Positions 51,786 to 62,109 of a stretch of 64,000 nucleotides of DNA are shown piece by piece; position 1 is the first letter of the stretch, and each line of letters begins with the position of its first letter. Under the pieces are notes generated by a model. The model saw only the letters and a program-made list of their open reading frames with translations. It did not search any database and was not told where the DNA came from. The translations under genes were made by a program, and so were the position numbers. The stretch spans positions 124,001-188,000 of the forward strand of contig NZ_PQGD01000006.1 in assembly GCF_002915575.1 (NCBI RefSeq). The letters are read 5' to 3'. The stretch is from Superficieibacter electus. Lineage in GTDB: Bacteria > Pseudomonadota > Gammaproteobacteria > Enterobacterales > Enterobacteriaceae.

Positions 51786-51864
51786 GCCACTGCTTTTCTT
51801 TGATGTCCCCAATTTGTGGAGCCCATCAACCCCGCCGTTTTGGTTCAAGGTTGATGGGTTTTTT
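51786..51864 (+). ncRNA. rybB: Small regulatory RNA RybB
   Basis: Hfq-dependent sRNA (about 79 nt) that represses outer-membrane porin mRNAs during envelope stress. The 5' seed GCCACTGCTTTTCTTTGATG is present, then the internal CCCC-AATTTG-TGG stem and a terminator formed by CCCATCAACC (51822-51831) and GGTTGATGGG (51849-51858) followed by six Ts. Only loop bases differ from the E. coli sequence as I remember it. Position between ybjL and rcdA is as in E. coli. Confidence 0.95.
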
Positions 51865-51876
51865 ATTGCCCATAAT

Positions 51877-52422
51877 TCATTCGCTACCCGCAATCCGTGC
51901 CACCATGCAGCGTATTTCGTTACGCGTCAGCGGCTGGCGGTCAATCACAACGTGTAACGTCATCCCTTCAATAAAAGCGTCCAGCGCCCGGGCTGTCACT
52001 GGCTCAAACCACTGCTCCAGCGTTTGCTGGCTGCGACGCATCCAGTTCTGCATGATTCCTTTCAGCGCCGGTTTTTTACTCATATAGGCATATAACTGAT
52101 ACATCAGCTCCATGTTTCTGACGGTTGTGACCTGGGCGCTGAAGATCAGTTCCGTAATTGCTTCTATTGCCTGCTCACGGTTTTGCACCTGCTGAAAAAA
52201 AGCCAGATACTGAACGGACATCTGTTCAGTAAAAACGCTGAATGCTTCCTCCAGCAAAGCATCTATCCCGGCAAAATAATAAGTTAACGATCCTAATGGA
52301 ACACCCGCGCAATGGGCAATTTTTCGATGCGTAACCGTGCTGATGCCGTGAGTCGCGATAGTCGTAAGCGTCGCCTGAATAATTTTCTCCCGACGCTGCG
52401 GATCGTTGGGCGGACGAGCCAT
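51877..52422 (-). CDS. rcdA: TetR-family regulator RcdA (YbjK)
   Basis: DNA-binding regulator; in E. coli RcdA activates csgD and affects biofilm and stress genes. The 181 residues have an N-terminal helix-turn-helix ([28 protein letters not shown]) and a ligand-binding C-terminal domain. The start at 52422 ([16 protein letters not shown]) has GAGGGA seven bases upstream; five extra residues are possible. It is divergent from ybjJ and convergent with rybB. Confidence 0.9.
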   Translation of the reverse strand: MARPPNDPQRREKIIQATLTTIATHGISTVTHRKIAHCAGVPLGSLTYYFAGIDALLEEAFSVFTEQMSVQYLAFFQQVQNREQAIEAITELIFSAQVTTVRNMELMYQLYAYMSKKPALKGIMQNWMRRSQQTLEQWFEPVTARALDAFIEGMTLHVVIDRQPLTRNEIRCMVARIAGSE

Positions 52423-52511
52423 TAAAATCCCTCGCAATCAGTTTATGTACAAATGTACACGGAGTTGCTAGTGTTGTCTGCGGTAATGTTTAGTGCATAG
52501 GGAAAATAGCC

Positions 52512-53705
52512 ATGACGCCTCGCAAGGCCCTGCAATTACGTACCTGGGCCCTTTTTATGTTTTTCTTCATCCCCGGTTTATTGATGGCCTCCTGGGCAAC
52601 GCGAACGCCCGCCATCCGCGATATTCTCTCCGTCTCCACCGCCGAAATGGGCGCGGTGCTGTTCGGACTTTCGATTGGCTCAATGAGCGGTATTCTCTCT
52701 TCCGCCTGGCTGGTTAAACGTTTTGGCACGCGTAAGGTCATACGCGCAACGATGTCCTGTGCAGTACTGGGCATGCTGGTGCTGAGCGTAGCGCTATCAC
52801 TCTCCTCAGCACTGTGCTTTGCGTTTGGGCTGGCGATTTTTGGTGGCAGCTTTGGTGCAGCCGAAGTCGCGATTAACGTCGAAGGGGCGGCCGTTGAGCA
52901 AGAAATGAATAAAACCGTGCTGCCAATGATGCACGGCTTTTACAGCTTCGGTACGCTGACTGGTGCCGGCGTGGGGATGGCGCTAACCGCAATCGGCGTA
53001 TCGGCAACGTTTCATATTCTGGCCGCCGCGCTGTTTGCCATTCTGCCTATTATGATAGCCATCAAGGCGATTCCTGATGGCACGGGGAAAAATAGTGCCG
53101 ATAAGGCAGCCTCAGGAGAGAAAGGGCTGCCCTTTTATCGCGATATCCAGCTTCTGCTGATTGGTCTCATTGTGCTGGCGATGGCCTTTGCGGAAGGTTC
53201 TGCCAATGACTGGCTACCGCTGTTAATGGTAGACGGACACGGCTTCAGCCCGACCTCCGGCTCGCTGGTGTATGCCGGGTTCACCCTGGGTATGACGGTC
53301 GGACGCTTTACCGGCGGCTGGTTTATCGACCGTTACAGTCGGGTAATGGTGGTGCGTTCCAGCGCGCTGATGGGCGCACTGGGAATCGCGCTGATTATCT
53401 TCGTTGACAACGCCTGGGTGGCCGGCGTCTCGGTGCTCCTGTGGGGTCTGGGTGCCTCGCTGGGCTTTCCACTGACGATTTCCGCCGCCAGCGATACCGG
53501 GCCAGACGCGCCGACGCGGGTAAGCGTTGTGGCCATTACCGCATACCTGGCATTTCTGGTCGGCCCACCGCTGCTCGGTTTCCTCGGCGAGCATTATGGC
53601 CTGCGCAGCGCGATGTTAGTGGTGCTGAGTATGGTGCTGATTGCCGCCACGGTGGCCAGAGCGGTCGCTAAACCTTCACCGACCCCTGCTATGGAGAGTC
53701 AATGA
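52512..53705 (+). CDS. ybjJ: MFS transporter YbjJ
   Basis: Predicted inner-membrane major-facilitator protein of unknown substrate, 397 residues with twelve helices. The N-terminal [25 protein letters not shown] and the intracellular-loop motif [13 protein letters not shown] are conserved. Overlaps ybjI by 4 bp. Divergent from rcdA with a 90-bp shared promoter region. Confidence 0.9.
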   Translation: MTPRKALQLRTWALFMFFFIPGLLMASWATRTPAIRDILSVSTAEMGAVLFGLSIGSMSGILSSAWLVKRFGTRKVIRATMSCAVLGMLVLSVALSLSSALCFAFGLAIFGGSFGAAEVAINVEGAAVEQEMNKTVLPMMHGFYSFGTLTGAGVGMALTAIGVSATFHILAAALFAILPIMIAIKAIPDGTGKNSADKAASGEKGLPFYRDIQLLLIGLIVLAMAFAEGSANDWLPLLMVDGHGFSPTSGSLVYAGFTLGMTVGRFTGGWFIDRYSRVMVVRSSALMGALGIALIIFVDNAWVAGVSVLLWGLGASLGFPLTISAASDTGPDAPTRVSVVAITAYLAFLVGPPLLGFLGEHYGLRSAMLVVLSMVLIAATVARAVAKPSPTPAMESQ

Positions 53706-54517
53706 TGAGCATCAAACTTATCGCCGTCGATATGGATGGCACCTTTCTCAGCGATGCCAAAATTTATAATCGCGAGCGTTTTCTGGCCCAGTATCAACGG
53801 ATGAAACAACAGGGCATTCGCTTTGTGGTGGCCAGCGGCAACCAGTACTATCAGCTCATCTCCTTTTTTCCGGAAATCGCCCATGAAATTGCTTTTGTTG
53901 CTGAAAACGGCGGCTGGGTGGTGGATGCCCAGGAAGACGTTTTCAACTGCAGCCTGTCGAAAGCGCACTTTAAGGCGGTAGTTGAACATCTGCAAACACT
54001 GACCGATATTGAAATCATCGCCTGCGGGAAAAGCAGCGCCTATACGCTCAAACAGTACGATGAGGCGTTTAAAGCGATTGCCGCCCGCTATTATCACCGT
54101 CTGGAGGAAGTGGATAATTTTGATAATCTTGACGACACCTTCCTTAAGTTTGGCCTGAATGTTCCGGACACCTTAGTGCCACAGATGCAGCAGCTTCTGC
54201 ATACCGCGCTCGGCGATATGATGACTGCCGTCACCACCGGGCACGGCAGCATTGATTTGATCATTCCCGGCGTGCATAAAGCGAACGGTCTGCGGATATT
54301 GCAGGCGCGCTGGGGCATTGATGATAGCGACGTCGTTGCCTTTGGTGACAGCGGCAATGACATTGAGATGTTGCGTCAGGCGGGGTTTAGCTTTGCCATG
54401 TCCAACGCCTCCGAGGTGGTCAAAGCCGTCGCCCGGTTTGAGGCTCCGCTGAACAATGATGAAGGCGTATTAGGCATTATTGATAAAGTACTTAATCGCG
54501 AAGCGCCATTTAACTAA
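53702..54517 (+). CDS. ybjI: HAD-family sugar/FMN phosphatase YbjI
   Basis: Cof-type haloacid-dehalogenase phosphatase; E. coli YbjI hydrolyses FMN and sugar phosphates in vitro. The 271 residues have motif [11 protein letters not shown] near residue 10, motif II VVASGN, motif III lysine in KANGLR and motif [13 protein letters not shown]. The ATG overlaps the ybjJ stop (ATGA). In K-12 the small gene ybjH lies between ybjI and mdfA; it is missing here. Confidence 0.93.
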   Translation: MMSIKLIAVDMDGTFLSDAKIYNRERFLAQYQRMKQQGIRFVVASGNQYYQLISFFPEIAHEIAFVAENGGWVVDAQEDVFNCSLSKAHFKAVVEHLQTLTDIEIIACGKSSAYTLKQYDEAFKAIAARYYHRLEEVDNFDNLDDTFLKFGLNVPDTLVPQMQQLLHTALGDMMTAVTTGHGSIDLIIPGVHKANGLRILQARWGIDDSDVVAFGDSGNDIEMLRQAGFSFAMSNASEVVKAVARFEAPLNNDEGVLGIIDKVLNREAPFN

Positions 54518-54527
54518 CTCGCCTGAC

Positions 54528-54554
54528 TGCCGGGTAAGCGCCCCTTACCCGGCA
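54528..54554. repeat. REP-like hairpin between ybjI and mdfA
   Basis: TGCCGGGTAAG (54528-54538) pairs perfectly with CTTACCCGGCA (54544-54554). It lies between convergent genes and may also aid termination, though no T-run follows. Confidence 0.75.
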
Positions 54555-54580
54555 CAATGACCACCTTTAACGGCGGGCGA

Positions 54581-55807
54581 TTACTGTGAATTGCCTGTTT
54601 TTTTGTTTCTCAGAAAAAACATGATCAACCCACCGTACAGCGCACCGCTCGCCAGGTTAAACAGGCTGAATAGCCCGTTACCGCCCAGCAGATAAGCATG
54701 TTTACTCAGCTCAATACCGGTGGTGAAAATCAGCATTTGCAGCATGCCCATCGCCGCTGAGACCGTGCCTTTGCTGACCTCGCTGGCAAACAGCGTCAGG
54801 CGTACCAGCCCGGCATTAGCCAGCCCAATGCCAAAAGCGTAAAGGCTTAATCCCAGGGTCATCCATAGATAAGCGTGTGAAGAGATCACCGTCGCCACAG
54901 CGGACACCAGTAGCCCGCCAATAATCGGCCAGCTACCGGTAATGATGAGTGAGCGCACGGTACGCCGCGAGGTAAGCCGTGCCAGCACTAAATTGCCCAT
55001 AATCAGGGCGCTAAAAATGGGAATTTGCAGAATGCCGTATTCATAGCTGCTGGCATGTTCGCCGCTAATAATAATGATCGGTGACTGCGCAATCCAGGCC
55101 AGCAGCGGCAGGCTGACGAACCCTGTCGCCAGCGCGCCCGCCACAAAGAGCGGATTTTTTAGCACCAGCTTATAATCATGGCCCAACTCACGTAGCGACA
55201 ATTTTTCACCGAGGCGGGTGGCAGTTTCGGGCATCGCACGCTGCAAACCAAAAAACGCAATCGCCGAGAGCAATGCGAAGAGGACAAACATCGTTTCCCA
55301 CGGCGCAATATGAACCCACGCCGCTCCCGCAAGTGGACCGAAAAGAGGCGCAATCAACGCTACATTTGCCATCAGCGCAGTGATCTTAATACATACCGCT
55401 TCTTCATAGGATTCCTGAATTGCGGCGTACCCCACCGCGCCAATAAAGCACAGGCTGATGCCCTGCAAAAAGCGCAGCACGGTAAATTGTTCAATATTTT
55501 GCGCCAGCAACGTCGCCATGCAGGTCACGATAAACCATACCACCCCGGTCAGCATCACCGGACGGCGACCGAGACGGTCAGAGAGCGGTCCCAGAAGCCA
55601 CTGAATAAACATTCCTCCTGCCATATAGGCAGTCATTGAGGTGGGTACCCACTCAATACCCGCCTGATACTCCTCAACCACCGCCAGCATGCCCGGCTGG
55701 ATCATGTCGTTGCCGATGTAGGTAGAAAATTCGTAAAGCACCAGACACAGCGGAAACAGCAATGCCTGACGACCCAGGCGTTTGCCGGAAGATAAACGAT
55801 TTTGCAT
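54581..55807 (-). CDS. mdfA: Multidrug efflux MFS transporter MdfA
   Basis: Proton-driven exporter of chloramphenicol, cationic drugs, and sodium/potassium at alkaline pH. The 408 residues have twelve helices, the drug-binding acidic residues E26 and D34 in helix 1 ([11 protein letters not shown]), motif [14 protein letters not shown] and motif C-type [18 protein letters not shown]. Nearly colinear with E. coli MdfA. Divergent from ybjG. Confidence 0.95.
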   Translation of the reverse strand: MQNRLSSGKRLGRQALLFPLCLVLYEFSTYIGNDMIQPGMLAVVEEYQAGIEWVPTSMTAYMAGGMFIQWLLGPLSDRLGRRPVMLTGVVWFIVTCMATLLAQNIEQFTVLRFLQGISLCFIGAVGYAAIQESYEEAVCIKITALMANVALIAPLFGPLAGAAWVHIAPWETMFVLFALLSAIAFFGLQRAMPETATRLGEKLSLRELGHDYKLVLKNPLFVAGALATGFVSLPLLAWIAQSPIIIISGEHASSYEYGILQIPIFSALIMGNLVLARLTSRRTVRSLIITGSWPIIGGLLVSAVATVISSHAYLWMTLGLSLYAFGIGLANAGLVRLTLFASEVSKGTVSAAMGMLQMLIFTTGIELSKHAYLLGGNGLFSLFNLASGALYGGLIMFFLRNKKTGNSQ

Positions 55808-55907
55808 GAAATCTCTTAATGACGGAAACGCACCTTTGATAACCAGGTGCGAAAAAAGCGAGAAAGGATTATAGCCTGCAAAGCAGACCCGTGAGAATCC
55901 CGCGCTG

Positions 55908-55924
55908 TTTAAGGTTCGCTTAAT
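55908..55924 (+). promoter_or_regulatory. PmrA/BasR box upstream of ybjG
   Basis: TTTAAG-GTTCG-CTTAAT matches the PmrA consensus YTTAAK-N5-YTTAAK at every fixed position. It lies 164 bp upstream of ybjG. E. coli ybjG is a known BasRS target. A matching promoter -10 is not obvious. Confidence 0.65.
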
Positions 55925-56087
55925 CTTGCAGGATTACAGTAGAAAACACTGCCACATTACTGAAATTTTTTTGTCAGAAATCCGTAACAGGACAGCCGAT
56001 TAAGACAAAACCGCTTTACCGCTTCGCGAGGGACTTTTAAGGTTATCCCCGCGCTGGAATTGCCACTTTTTCTCGAGTATGGAATGT

Positions 56088-56696
56088 ATGCTGGAAAATA
56101 TTAATTACGCTCTGTTTTATATTATTAATGCCACTGCGGACTCTCCGCAATGGAGTCTGACTCTGGCCCGCATGGTTGCCGACGATCTGATAAAACTCGT
56201 TCCGCTAATGGCCGTTGCCCTCTGGCTATGGGGGCCACACGGACAAGTTTGCGCCCAGCGCAAGCTGGTGATTAAAGTAACCCTGGCAATGGCCTTCAGC
56301 CTGACGATTTCCTGGTTTATCGGTATGCTTTTCCCGCATGAGCGTCCATTTACCGCCGGGGTTGGCTATAACTTTTTGATGCATAAGGCCAATAATGCTT
56401 TTCCCAGCAATCACGGCACCATTGCCTTTACCTTCGCGCTGGCATTCTTATTCTGGCATCGCCTGTGGTCGGGTGCTGTTCTGCTGATCATGGCCTGTGC
56501 CATTGCCTGGTCACGCGTTTATCTTGGGGTTCACTGGCCGCTGGATATGGTGGGTGGGTTGTTGGCTGCCATGACCGGTTGCCTGGCCGCACAGATGCTC
56601 TGGCTCTTCGCCGGTAATAGACTTTATCAACGCTTACAGCAACTCTATCGCCTGTGCTTCTCAATGCCGATTCGCAAAGGGTGGGTACGTGACTAG
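56088..56696 (+). CDS. ybjG: Undecaprenyl-diphosphate phosphatase YbjG (PAP2 type)
   Basis: Inner-membrane PAP2-family phosphatase that recycles undecaprenyl pyrophosphate on the periplasmic side; contributes to bacitracin resistance. The 202 residues have five to six helices and the three phosphatase motifs: HERPF, PSNHGT and SRVYLGVHWPLD. The start MLENINYALFYIINAT matches E. coli; an ATG three codons earlier is possible. Followed after 53 bp by deoR. Confidence 0.93.
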   Translation: MLENINYALFYIINATADSPQWSLTLARMVADDLIKLVPLMAVALWLWGPHGQVCAQRKLVIKVTLAMAFSLTISWFIGMLFPHERPFTAGVGYNFLMHKANNAFPSNHGTIAFTFALAFLFWHRLWSGAVLLIMACAIAWSRVYLGVHWPLDMVGGLLAAMTGCLAAQMLWLFAGNRLYQRLQQLYRLCFSMPIRKGWVRD

Positions 56697-56749
56697 CCGC
56701 CCGTAGGCAGGTAATATTACAGACTTATAACAAGACCTGCCGGGGAATT

Positions 56750-57508
56750 ATGGAAACGCGACGCGACGAACGGATTGGCAAACTGATCCATGCACTCAAA
56801 CGCAGCGACAAACTGCATCTGAAAGAGGCGGCCGCGCTGCTTGACGTATCAGAGATGACGGTGCGTCGCGATCTTAACAGTCACGGCGGACCGGTAGTGC
56901 TGCTTGGCGGTTATGTCGTGCTTGAGCCACGCGGGGCCAGTCATTACCTGATTAGCGATCAGGAAACGCGACTGGTCGAAGAAAAACGTAAGGCGGCGCA
57001 TCTGGCGGCCACATTGCTCAAAGCGCACCAGATGGCGTTTTTTGATTGCGGGACCACGACGCCGTGGATTATCGAAGCCATCAGCCGCGACCTGCCCTTC
57101 ACCGGCGTATGCTACTCGCTTAACACATTTCTCGCTCTTCAGGAAAAGCCGCTGTGCCGGGTGATCCTTTGTGGCGGTGAGTTTCACGCCAGCAACGCCA
57201 TCTTCAAGCCATTAACCCTCCAGGAGACGCTGGGCCATCTCAGCCCGGACATCGCCTTTTATTCTGCCGCCGGCGTCGATCCTCAGCATGGGGCGACCTG
57301 TTTTAACCTTGATGAGCTACCGGTCAAGCAGTGGGCAATGCGTCATGCGCGCTATCATGTGCTGGTGGTCGATCACAGTAAATTTGGTAAAGTGCGTCCG
57401 GCGCGGATGGGCGAACTCACCTGCTTTGACGCCATCATCAGCGACCGTCGTCCCGATGATGCGCTGACTGCGCTGGCAAAAGCGCAGTCAATCGATCTGC
57501 TTTACTGA
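56750..57508 (+). CDS. deoR: Deoxyribose operon repressor DeoR
   Basis: Represses deoCABD, nupG and tsx; inducer is deoxyribose-5-phosphate. The 252 residues have an N-terminal DeoR helix-turn-helix (LKEAAALLDVSEMTVRRDLN) and a C-terminal sugar-phosphate-sensing domain with DCGTTTPWI and GGEFHASNA. Same length as E. coli DeoR. Converges with dacC; only one base separates the two stop codons. Confidence 0.95.
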   Translation: METRRDERIGKLIHALKRSDKLHLKEAAALLDVSEMTVRRDLNSHGGPVVLLGGYVVLEPRGASHYLISDQETRLVEEKRKAAHLAATLLKAHQMAFFDCGTTTPWIIEAISRDLPFTGVCYSLNTFLALQEKPLCRVILCGGEFHASNAIFKPLTLQETLGHLSPDIAFYSAAGVDPQHGATCFNLDELPVKQWAMRHARYHVLVVDHSKFGKVRPARMGELTCFDAIISDRRPDDALTALAKAQSIDLLY

Positions 57509-57509
57509 A

Positions 57510-58712
57510 TCAGGAGAACCAGCCGCCAAACCACTCATGGAATTTCATGAGGACGTAATCCCACATGCGGCTGAAGAATCCGCCCTCTTCTACCGCTTCC
57601 ATCACGATAAGCGGACGCTGCTCAATGGTTTTATTGTTAAGCTGAAAATCAATGGTTCCCACCACCTGCCCCTTCGCCAGCGGTGCGGTAAGCTGCGGCT
57701 GATTCAGGTTATAGCTGGCTTTCAGATTTTTAAGCTGACCGCGCGGAATGGTCACTGACCCCGCCTCACCCGCGCCCAGTTTCACTTCACTGGTATCACC
57801 GAACCAGACCCGCTGATTGACAAACGCGGCGTTGGGTTTGATCGGGGTGACGGTTTCATAAAAGCGGAAGCCCCAGCTCAGCAGCTTTTCCGACTCATTG
57901 AAACGAATACGGTCGGTTTTGGTGCCGAGCACCACTGAAATCAGGCGCATATCGCCCTGGGTGGCGGAGGCGACCAGATTATAACCTGCACCCGCCGTCG
58001 TCCCGGTTTTCACCCCGTCGGCATTGAGGCTGGTACTCCACAGCAGCCGGTTACGGTTTGGCTGGCGGATTTTGTTGAAGGTATATTCTTTTTCTTTATG
58101 GATGGCGTACTCATCCGGCACGTCGTGGATCATCGCCTTGGTCAGTAGCGCCATATCACGCGCGGTACTGAACTGCCCCGGCGCATCCAGACCATGAACC
58201 GTTTTGAAAGTCGTATTGGTCAGTCCCAGCTTCTGCGCGTAGTTATTCATCAAACTAATGAATGAATCCTGACTGCCCGCCACGTGATCGGCTATTGCAA
58301 TACTGGCATCATTACCCGACTGAATAATGACGCCTTTGTTCAGATCCTCAACCGAGACCTGATCGCCGGGTTTCAGGAACATCAGCGACGATCCACGCAG
58401 CGCCGGGTTACCGGTCGCCCAGGCATCTTTACCAATCGTCACCATATCAGTGAGCTTGATCTTACCTGCCTTGAGCGCCTGACCGGTCACATAGCTGGTC
58501 ATTATTTTCGTTAAGCTTGCCGGATCGAGCTGCTGATCGGCGTTGCTCTCAGCAAGCACTTTACCACTGGCGTAATCCATTAATATCCACGCGCGCGCAT
58601 CAAGCGCAGGCGCAGAAGGAAGTTGTTCTGCAGCCAGGAGCGCGGGGGAAACAACAAGTAACAGAGTCGAGCCAGCCATAAGGCCGCGAAGAGAAAAAGC
58701 GGAACGCGTCAT
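57510..58712 (-). CDS. dacC: D-alanyl-D-alanine carboxypeptidase DacC (PBP6)
   Basis: Periplasmic low-molecular-mass penicillin-binding protein trimming pentapeptides in peptidoglycan, mostly in stationary phase. The 400 residues have a signal peptide (cleavage near LLAAEQ), the active-site SLTKIM, SGN and [11 protein letters not shown] motifs, a PBP5 C-terminal domain and an amphipathic membrane anchor ([14 protein letters not shown]). The ATG at 58712 gives the E. coli length. A GTG nine bases upstream is seven bases after AGGA and is a real alternative. Confidence 0.95.
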   Translation of the reverse strand: MTRSAFSLRGLMAGSTLLLVVSPALLAAEQLPSAPALDARAWILMDYASGKVLAESNADQQLDPASLTKIMTSYVTGQALKAGKIKLTDMVTIGKDAWATGNPALRGSSLMFLKPGDQVSVEDLNKGVIIQSGNDASIAIADHVAGSQDSFISLMNNYAQKLGLTNTTFKTVHGLDAPGQFSTARDMALLTKAMIHDVPDEYAIHKEKEYTFNKIRQPNRNRLLWSTSLNADGVKTGTTAGAGYNLVASATQGDMRLISVVLGTKTDRIRFNESEKLLSWGFRFYETVTPIKPNAAFVNQRVWFGDTSEVKLGAGEAGSVTIPRGQLKNLKASYNLNQPQLTAPLAKGQVVGTIDFQLNNKTIEQRPLIVMEAVEEGGFFSRMWDYVLMKFHEWFGGWFS

Positions 58713-58955
58713 AAATGCCACCCAAATGTCCTTTTAAAATCACACCAACATAACATGCTGTTACACCTGCCAGGGAGTAACTTACCGATTTTTTCAAGCA
58801 TACACCGAGCGAGTCAGGTTTAGAAAGCTTACGCAATCTCACCTGCTCATGCAGAGGCGAGTACGATTTTTTTGATCCCGGTTGTCTGAAAGTTTACTTT
58901 ATTTCAACATCAGTCATAACAAACTCCATTCACACCCACTTGAAGGCAGGTATTT

Positions 58956-59582
58956 ATGATTACGCTATGGGGCAGAAATAATTCAACAAACGTAAAAAAA
59001 GTGCGCCTGACCCTGGAGGAGCTGGAGCTTCCCTACCAGCAAATCCTTGCCGGGCTTGAGTATGGTATTAACCATGACGCCGACTACCTGGCGATGAATC
59101 CTAATGGTCTCGTTCCGCTGTTACGCGATGATGAAACGGGCCTGATCTTGTGGGAGTCGAACAGTATTGTTCGTTATCTCGCCGCCCAATACGGGCAAAA
59201 CCGGCTGTGGCTTGACTCACCCGCTGAGCGTGCGCAGGGTGACAAATGGATGGATTGGGCTAACGGCACGCTTTCTCCGGCACACAGGGTTATCCTGATG
59301 GGACTGGTGAGAACGCCAGTGGAAAAACGCGATCATCAGGCCATTAATGAAGGTATTAAAACCTGCGAAGCGCTGTTTACTTTACTTGATGAAACGCTGG
59401 CAACCCAGCCGTGGCTTTCAGGCCAGCAGTTTGGTCTCGGGGATATTGCCGTCGGACCCTTTGTTTATAACCTGTTTAACGCCGTTGACCCGTGGCAGTC
59501 TCACCCCCATCTTGAGCGCTGGTATCAGCAACTGGCGGAGCGCCAGGCCTGGCGAGACGTGGTCATGATCCCCGTCACCTGA
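58956..59582 (+). CDS. gstB: Glutathione S-transferase GstB (YliJ)
   Basis: Cytosolic glutathione S-transferase; E. coli GstB acts on bromoacetate and similar compounds. The 208 residues have an N-terminal thioredoxin-like domain ([35 protein letters not shown]) and an all-helical C-terminal domain with [14 protein letters not shown]. Preceded by GAAGGCAGG. In K-12 yliI would be adjacent; here two extra genes lie between. Confidence 0.92.
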   Translation: MITLWGRNNSTNVKKVRLTLEELELPYQQILAGLEYGINHDADYLAMNPNGLVPLLRDDETGLILWESNSIVRYLAAQYGQNRLWLDSPAERAQGDKWMDWANGTLSPAHRVILMGLVRTPVEKRDHQAINEGIKTCEALFTLLDETLATQPWLSGQQFGLGDIAVGPFVYNLFNAVDPWQSHPHLERWYQQLAERQAWRDVVMIPVT

Positions 59583-59714
59583 TCTTCCGGGTGTGCAGAC
59601 AGACGCTGTACACCGCTCTTTTTGTGAACACCCTTACAGTTTTTGTTGTTAATGATTGCACTCGCGCTTCGTTTAATAAAAATTAGCTAATGTTATTACC
59701 TAAAGGGATTAGCT

Positions 59715-60803
59715 ATGCATATTCAGTGGAATGAAGCGCAGGCGCAGGAATGGTACCAGCATACTGGCTGGGCCTGCGGTTTTAACTATTTGCCACAAAC
59801 CGCCGTTAACTGGACGGAGATGTGGCAAGCCGATACCTTCGATCCTCACACTATTGACCTGGAGCTGGGCTGGGCCAGTCATTACGGCTATTACGCGCTA
59901 CGTACGAACCTGCCTTTTATCGTCTGGGAACACGATCGCGACGGTCTTCTGGCACGCATTGACGCCTTTTTATCCATTGCCGCACATCATCATATTAACG
60001 TCATGCTGACCTTAATGGATGACTGCGGTTTCTCCGGTGATGAACCTTTCATTGGACCACAAAAGCCTCCGCGACCGGGTGTTCATAACAGCCAGGCGGC
60101 AGCCAGCCCGGGGCGTAAACGGGTTATGGATACTTCCCGATGGCCAGATATAGAAGCCTACGTGCGCGATATTATTGGCCATTTTGCTACGGATAAGCGA
60201 ATTGCCATCTGGGATTTATACAACGAGCCGGGTAATCGGGGCGTCAACGTTTCTGCAACAGACTCCATGGAAATTGGTGAGGCGCTGGAAGAGTATGCCC
60301 TGACGCTGATGACCTCCGCTTTTCGCTGGGCACGTGATGTCGGCCCAAGCCAGCCACTGACCGTCGGCGCGTGGCATATCGATCACGATCAATACGGCAC
60401 CCTCGGTCATCCTATCGATGTTGCGGCGCTGGCGTTATCGGATGTCATTAGCTACCACAATTACAACACCGCTGCGCGACAGCTAGAGGTGCTGGCTATG
60501 CTGGCACAGCGCCGCCGCCCGGTATTATGCACTGAATGGCTTGCCCGCCATGTTGATTGTCATTTCAGCGAGCAGCTTCCATTGTTCAGCGCGTTTGAAA
60601 CCGGCTGTTATCAATGGGGGCTGGTGCAGGGAAAAACGCAAACCTGGATACCCTGGCCGGGTATTAATAAAGCCCATCCCGACCCGCAATCGTTATGGTT
60701 TCACGATGTTCTGACGCCGGAAGGAACCCCCTGGTGCGAGCAGGAGATGCGCTACGTCAAGCAGCTGACCGATTTTCATAAATTGCGTTACGGAGAAAAA
60801 TAA
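59715..60803 (+). CDS. Cytosolic glycoside hydrolase, clan GH-A (GH5-like)
   Basis: A 362-residue TIM-barrel glycosidase. Clan GH-A signatures are visible: WDLYNEPGN with acid/base E171, SYHNY (about 246-250), LCTEWLAR with nucleophile E274 and [16 protein letters not shown] (299-314). No signal peptide, so it probably acts in the cytosol on an imported short glycoside; substrate unknown. Sometimes labelled xylanase- or cellulase-like in annotations, which the sequence does not prove. One base separates its stop from the binding-protein ATG, so the two are coupled. Absent from this place in K-12. Confidence 0.8.
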   Translation: MHIQWNEAQAQEWYQHTGWACGFNYLPQTAVNWTEMWQADTFDPHTIDLELGWASHYGYYALRTNLPFIVWEHDRDGLLARIDAFLSIAAHHHINVMLTLMDDCGFSGDEPFIGPQKPPRPGVHNSQAAASPGRKRVMDTSRWPDIEAYVRDIIGHFATDKRIAIWDLYNEPGNRGVNVSATDSMEIGEALEEYALTLMTSAFRWARDVGPSQPLTVGAWHIDHDQYGTLGHPIDVAALALSDVISYHNYNTAARQLEVLAMLAQRRRPVLCTEWLARHVDCHFSEQLPLFSAFETGCYQWGLVQGKTQTWIPWPGINKAHPDPQSLWFHDVLTPEGTPWCEQEMRYVKQLTDFHKLRYGEK

Positions 60804-60804
60804 C

Positions 60805-62094
60805 ATGAAAAAAATCTTACCCTTACTTCTCGCTTGCTGCTGTGGCGCAAGCCTGATTGCCCCTGCCTGGAGTGCGGATAAAGTCGAGCTGCGTTTCTCA
60901 TGGTGGGGCGGTAAAGTGCGTAATATGGCGACCCTTGAGGCGCTGAAAGCGTTTGAAGCAAAATATCCGGATATATCAGTCAAAGCGGAATATACCGGCT
61001 GGGATGGTTATTACTCACGCCTGACCACGCAAATTAATAGCGGAACAGAAGCAGACGTGATCCAGACTAACTGGAACTGGCTAACAATCTTGTCGAAAAA
61101 AGGCGATGGCTTTTACGATCTTAATCTGGTCAAAGATACATTGGATCTCGGCCAGTTTTCACCACAATCGCTCTCGACGACGACGGTAAATAATAAAGTC
61201 AACGCGATTCCCCTTTCTACCAACGTCATGCTGTTTTTTTATAACGCTGAAACCTGGAAAAAAGCTGGCGTCGCGTACCCGCAAAACTGGGATCAGCTTA
61301 TGCAGGCGGGGTTACAGTTTAAAGAAAAACTGGGCGATAACTACTTCCCGTTAATTCTTGGCGAACAGGATGGTCTGTTATTGCTGCGTTCTTATATGTA
61401 CCAGAAGTACCAGAAACCGATACTCGATGAGAAGGCTCGTAAACTGGCCTGGACCCATGAAGAGTGGGTTGAAGCCTTTACCTTCTATAAAAAGCTCGTC
61501 GATAACCATGTTATTCCTGACGCTAAATACATGGCTTCGTTTGGCAAAGGGGTTAACTATGAAATGAAGCCCTGGATTAACGGCGAGTGGGCCGGGCTGT
61601 ACAGCTGGAATGCGCTGTACCCTGCGGAGTCACAAAACCTCAAGACGCCGTCCAATCTGGTTGTAGGCCCTTACCCCATGCTGCCAGGCGCTAAGGATGC
61701 GGGACAATTCCAGAAAACGGCGCTGATGTACTCCATTGGCCGTACAACAAAGCATCCTAAAGAAGCCGCAATGCTGCTGAATTTTTTGGTCAACGATCCC
61801 GCAGGGGTTATACCAGCCGGGCTTGAGCGCGGTGCGCCGTTGAGCAAAGTGGCCGATAAGGCCCTGCGCGATAAAGGCATTCTTTCCGATAGCGATCCGG
61901 TGATAAGCGGATTGCTACAGTCCTTTGACCTGCCCAATGCCTCCAAAGCCTCGCCTTACCTGGAAGACGTCCAGTTCCTGGCGCAGTTCACCGCAGCGCG
62001 GGAAAAAATCGACTATGGTAAAGCGTCTGTTGAAGAAGCCGTTACCGAGTTTGAATCGCAATCAAACCGCATCCTGCGGCGCGTAATGCGCTAA
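60805..62094 (+). CDS. Periplasmic sugar-binding protein of an ABC importer
   Basis: Extracellular solute-binding protein (SBP_bac_1 / COG1653 type), 429 residues with a signal peptide cleaved near APAWSA/DK. Family segments are LRFSWWGGKVRNMATLEALKAF, YTGWDGYYSRLTTQINSG, PLSTNVMLFFYNAETWKKAGV and NGEWAGLYSWNALYP. No permease or ATPase gene is adjacent, so it must use a system elsewhere or be orphaned. Coupled to the glycoside hydrolase gene, suggesting uptake of that enzyme's substrate. Convergent with yliI, which ends 16 bp away. Confidence 0.85.
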   Translation: MKKILPLLLACCCGASLIAPAWSADKVELRFSWWGGKVRNMATLEALKAFEAKYPDISVKAEYTGWDGYYSRLTTQINSGTEADVIQTNWNWLTILSKKGDGFYDLNLVKDTLDLGQFSPQSLSTTTVNNKVNAIPLSTNVMLFFYNAETWKKAGVAYPQNWDQLMQAGLQFKEKLGDNYFPLILGEQDGLLLLRSYMYQKYQKPILDEKARKLAWTHEEWVEAFTFYKKLVDNHVIPDAKYMASFGKGVNYEMKPWINGEWAGLYSWNALYPAESQNLKTPSNLVVGPYPMLPGAKDAGQFQKTALMYSIGRTTKHPKEAAMLLNFLVNDPAGVIPAGLERGAPLSKVADKALRDKGILSDSDPVISGLLQSFDLPNASKASPYLEDVQFLAQFTAAREKIDYGKASVEEAVTEFESQSNRILRRVMR

Positions 62095-62109
62095 TCCGTT
62101 TGCCCCGTT

